A stretch of 64,000 bases of DNA from an uncultured Flavobacteriaceae bacterium (GTDB lineage Bacteria; Bacteroidota; Bacteroidia; Flavobacteriales; Flavobacteriaceae), in the NCBI GenBank assembly GCA_947500585.1, contig CANMSN010000012.1, positions 1-64,000 of the forward strand, read 5' to 3'. This document shows, in pieces, positions 61,344-64,000 of the stretch (position 1 is its first letter; each line of letters starts with the position of its first letter). Under the pieces are notes generated by a model. It searched no databases. It was not told the origin of the DNA and worked only from the letters and a program-made list of their open reading frames with translations. A program made the translations under genes and the position numbers.

Positions 61344-62267
61344 TTATTTAGAAAGTCCTTTATCTTTCAAATATTTAAGTAGTTTTTTCGGATAGTCTGT
61401 TTGAATAATACTTGGTTTTAAAGCAATTAGACTATCTATTAGAGTATTATTCCCTTTAACAAAAGACTGGTCTATATCCCACAGGCTATTAATAAAAACC
61501 TGTACTCCATTTTCTAGTGCCCAATCCATTCCTTCTGAAGTATAACTAGTATTATCAAAATGTTGTAATGTTGAATGATAACTTTTTAAATTCGTTTCCA
61601 TCTCCGCCTGATTTCTAGATAATGGCAAAACAGCATACAAAGAATCCATTTTAATCATTTCGCCCATAAGCTTTTTATCCCAAATAAATGAAAAAACTCG
61701 ATGCTGCATCTGATTTTTTTTGAGCAATTCATATAGCATCAACGGAATTACATCTTTCAAATCTAAATTAAGAATAAGACGATTTTTTGATAATATTAAT
61801 ATATCTTCAAGTTTAGGTATTTTATGACTAGTTATAGAATCATTAATCTTTAAATTAAACGCTAATAATTCTCTATAAGTATAATCACTAACTTTTCCTT
61901 TACCTGTAGTTGTTCTGTCGATAGTTTCATCATGCATCAAAACAAGAACACTATCTTTTGTTGTTCTAATATCAATTTCCACAATATTTATACTAGCTTC
62001 AATAGCATCTTTAATTGATTTAGTAGAATTCTCTGGTGCATATAAATGAAATCCTCTGTGAGCGCATACTAAAATATTGTTTTGTGATTGTTTTTTTATG
62101 CTTTCAATAACTCTATTAGAGTATTGAGTATTGCTTTTAACAATTTCTTCTTTTACGCTTTTCTTACAAGAATTTATTGAAAGAGTAAGTAATAGTAAAA
62201 TATGTAATTTTAAAAAAAATGATTGCTTCTTATCTAATATAAAGAATAGAAAACTAGTTTTGAACAT
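61344..62267 (-). CDS. Glycerophosphodiester phosphodiesterase-like lipoprotein
   Basis: 307 residues. N-terminal membrane/lipoprotein segment with lipobox INSC (Cys34). GDPD-type TIM barrel with AHRGFHLYAPENS (His70, Arg71, Glu79), VEIDIRTTKD (Glu97, Asp99), MHDETIDRTTTG (His112) and LNLDLKD; all metal- and catalysis-related positions are kept. The family cleaves glycerophosphodiesters to glycerol-3-phosphate and an alcohol. It overlaps the upstream GH2 gene by 14 bp and lies 44 bp before the GH53 gene. It could act on glycerophosphate substituents of the polysaccharide. The only ATG in frame gives this N-terminus. Confidence 0.85.
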   Translation of the reverse strand: MFKTSFLFFILDKKQSFFLKLHILLLLTLSINSCKKSVKEEIVKSNTQYSNRVIESIKKQSQNNILVCAHRGFHLYAPENSTKSIKDAIEASINIVEIDIRTTKDSVLVLMHDETIDRTTTGKGKVSDYTYRELLAFNLKINDSITSHKIPKLEDILILSKNRLILNLDLKDVIPLMLYELLKKNQMQHRVFSFIWDKKLMGEMIKMDSLYAVLPLSRNQAEMETNLKSYHSTLQHFDNTSYTSEGMDWALENGVQVFINSLWDIDQSFVKGNNTLIDSLIALKPSIIQTDYPKKLLKYLKDKGLSK

Positions 62268-64000
62268 ACAACGTATTTTTCACAAAATTTGCAGAAACCT
62301 GAATACTATCTATATTTTCATCAGTTTTAATCAAAATACTAGCAATTCCTGCTTCACAATCTACTGGGTTTTTTCCTATTAGCTCTCCACTTCCCTCAAA
62401 ATTAAATAGAATTTGATCAGTAAAATTAGGTACTACAGTTCCATTTTTATCAACAACAGAAGCATATAAGAATACCACATCATTACTACCTGATTCATAC
62501 GAGTAACCGCTTAAATCTTTAGTTAAAACAATTTCATAAGGCTCTCCAGGTGTTTTCCTCGCATCTGTTACCACATGCTTATCATCGATATAAGCCTTTG
62601 CAACTAAAGTTCCAGATATAAACTCTGGAATATGAAAAGTGAAAGGAGGATGCCTTAAGTTATTTGAAATACGGTTATTATCTGGTTTTTTTCTTTCAAT
62701 ACTTTTGCCATTAAGTAATAGTTCCACCTCATCACAATTACTATAAATACTAATACTTAATGGACTTCCTTTGTCCCAGTTATTGGCAATATGCACCATT
62801 GGCTCACCAAAAGCGTGATCAGGATCTCTTTGGCTTTTATAAAAGTAATATGCCGGTTTGGGCAGTCTAAAGATATCCATAATACCTGATGCTTCCAAGT
62901 CGTCAGCGTATCCTCTGTTATAATCATACATTACCCAATAGCCATCAGCAAATGCTGCTGTATTTAAATTATCATTATGTGCCTCCTGCACATTAGTCGC
63001 TTGTTGAAGCAAACGTTTTTCTCCGGCATTTCGTAACTGCCTACTTGATCTGTCTTCTTGTAATAAATTTTGCCAGCTATTTTGATTAAGACCTGCGTTC
63101 ATAGCATAATACTCCCAATCGCCATATTCTGAAACATTGTAAGGCTTTTTTATAGTAGAATCATAATGTTTTATGCGGTGTTGACGTGCCTGTAGATAAA
63201 TATCATAACCATAAGACTGCCAACCTGCAGTAAAACATTGATTTCCAGGGTATTCTTCGTGTGCTATTGCGGTTAAAGAATCTACAAAAGCTTCAGGCAT
63301 ACTAGATTCATTTAAAGATACTTCCCATGCTAAAACAGATGCATGGTTTCTATCTCTCCTTATCAAATCTTTAGCTGTTTGAAAAATATGCTTCTGAAAA
63401 TTTTTGTCTTCACTAAAATATTGCCATCCTAAAATAGCATCAATAGTTATTAATCCCAATTCATCACAAGCTCTCATAAATGCAGGGCTTTGCGGATAAT
63501 GAGAGAGTCTTACATAATCAAAGCCTGCATCTTTTATTTTTTTTGCATCTCTATAATTCGCTTGGTCTGACAAGGCGTAACCAATGTAAGGGTATTCTTG
63601 ATGACGATTTACACCTCTTAAAAATGTTTTTTCTCCATTAAGATATAGCTCTTGATTAACAAATTTTACTGTTTTTATACCAATTCTTATTTCCTCTTTA
63701 TCTAGTACAACACCATCAGAAATTATTTCTGTTTTTAAATGATACAAATTTGGTGCTTTAGGAGACCATAAATAAGGAGATATTACTTCTATATTTGTTG
63801 AAATTGCTTTATCTGCAAGCTTAGTTAAAGTTGCTTCATTGCTTTCAAAAGAAGCAACAATACTATCTTTATATTTAAGTGTATTTCTAATAATAAATTT
63901 TACATTAGCCTCACTATCGTTTTTTATATGTGTTTGAACATTTACAACAGCATTTTCTTTTGACACTTCTGGATATGAAACAAAAACACCTCCGCTGGCA
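62254..64000 (-). CDS. GH2 family glycoside hydrolase, probable beta-galactosidase (partial at 5' end)
   Basis: The reading frame continues past the right edge; an in-frame GTG at 63966 is internal, not a start. At least 581 residues are present. The jelly-roll/immunoglobulin-like parts precede the catalytic TIM barrel: FLRGVNRHQEYPYIGYALSD, GFDYVRLSHYPQSPAFMRACDELG, acid/base Glu in LAWEVSLNESSMP and nucleophile Glu in NVSEYGDWEYY. The C-terminal domain (NNWDKGSPLSISIYSNCDEVELLLNG) is DUF4982-like. With the GH53 enzyme it could convert galacto-oligosaccharides to galactose. First visible gene of the operon. Confidence 0.85.
   Translation of the reverse strand, partial: ASGGVFVSYPEVSKENAVVNVQTHIKNDSEANVKFIIRNTLKYKDSIVASFESNEATLTKLADKAISTNIEVISPYLWSPKAPNLYHLKTEIISDGVVLDKEEIRIGIKTVKFVNQELYLNGEKTFLRGVNRHQEYPYIGYALSDQANYRDAKKIKDAGFDYVRLSHYPQSPAFMRACDELGLITIDAILGWQYFSEDKNFQKHIFQTAKDLIRRDRNHASVLAWEVSLNESSMPEAFVDSLTAIAHEEYPGNQCFTAGWQSYGYDIYLQARQHRIKHYDSTIKKPYNVSEYGDWEYYAMNAGLNQNSWQNLLQEDRSSRQLRNAGEKRLLQQATNVQEAHNDNLNTAAFADGYWVMYDYNRGYADDLEASGIMDIFRLPKPAYYFYKSQRDPDHAFGEPMVHIANNWDKGSPLSISIYSNCDEVELLLNGKSIERKKPDNNRISNNLRHPPFTFHIPEFISGTLVAKAYIDDKHVVTDARKTPGEPYEIVLTKDLSGYSYESGSNDVVFLYASVVDKNGTVVPNFTDQILFNFEGSGELIGKNPVDCEAGIASILIKTDENIDSIQVSANFVKNTLYVQN

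Noticed and set aside
1-64000. CRISPR array, prophage or intact insertion sequence
   Set aside because: No regularly spaced repeats with unique spacers, no phage structural genes and no transposase or integrase reading frame are seen.

Overview
This 64 kb AT-rich window is chromosomal DNA of a Bacteroidota bacterium, almost certainly a member of the Flavobacteriaceae. The signs are SusC/SusD pairs, a Bacteroidota porin, DUF5686 and DUF4302 proteins, a lipoprotein with a PLDGG C-terminal tail, LytTR two-component genes, start codons with no Shine-Dalgarno sequence, and TAnnTTTG-type -7 promoter boxes. I see no rRNA, convincing tRNA, CRISPR array, prophage, integrase or intact insertion sequence. 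About 50 protein genes are supported, all apparently intact; one (GH2) runs off the right edge.

Layout. 0-2 kb: an outer-membrane porin. 2.2-9.4 kb (minus): a SusC-SusD-zinc metallohydrolase-DUF4302 import operon closed by a terminator. 9.7-16.3 kb (plus): rnhB, a large beta-rich lipoprotein, an OmpA protein with a lectin-like domain, a TapB-like protein and a nucleoid-associated protein. 16.4-18.9 kb (minus): an ECF sigma/anti-sigma/outer-membrane protein operon. 19.2-22.6 kb (plus): circularly permuted ATP-grasp, alpha-E and transglutaminase genes, an amidoligase-peptidase module whose product is unknown. 22.7-33.3 kb: isocitrate dehydrogenase, a DUF4174 protein, a small C-terminal-anchor protein, DUF5686, pyruvate dehydrogenase E1 beta, ETF beta and alpha, bifunctional nuclease and a nucleoside transporter. 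33.3-38.9 kb: a serine hydrolase/ABC transporter operon divergent from a LytS/LytTR-type two-component system.

39-41.4 kb is a folate/dTMP pair: thyA, and a dihydrofolate reductase fused behind a two-helix membrane domain. A glycogen-binding-fold protein and a LacI-type palindrome lie between them. 41.4-43.5 kb holds a patchwork of inverted repeats, an Lrp/AsnC regulator and its divergent SemiSWEET-like/GNAT pair, with a clear operator in the shared promoter region. 43.5-46.5 kb: an FAD oxidoreductase, fabD and lspA. 46.5-53.9 kb (minus): a second SusC/SusD operon with a YGDGW lipoprotein, preceded by a membrane-anchored AraC regulator. 54.1-57.7 kb: galE, a sugar aminotransferase and waaA (surface polysaccharide). 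57.8-60.2 kb: two low-complexity envelope proteins, one carrying 195-bp tandem repeats. 60.2-64 kb (minus): the distal end of a galactan-utilisation operon (GH2, glycerophosphodiesterase lipoprotein, GH53 endo-galactanase).

The points that look least described are the membrane-tethered DHFR fusion, the glycerophosphodiesterase inside the galactan operon, the Lrp-controlled SemiSWEET/GNAT pair, the inverted-repeat patchwork at 41.4-41.8 kb, and the family of short REP-like hairpins in front of etfA and thyA.
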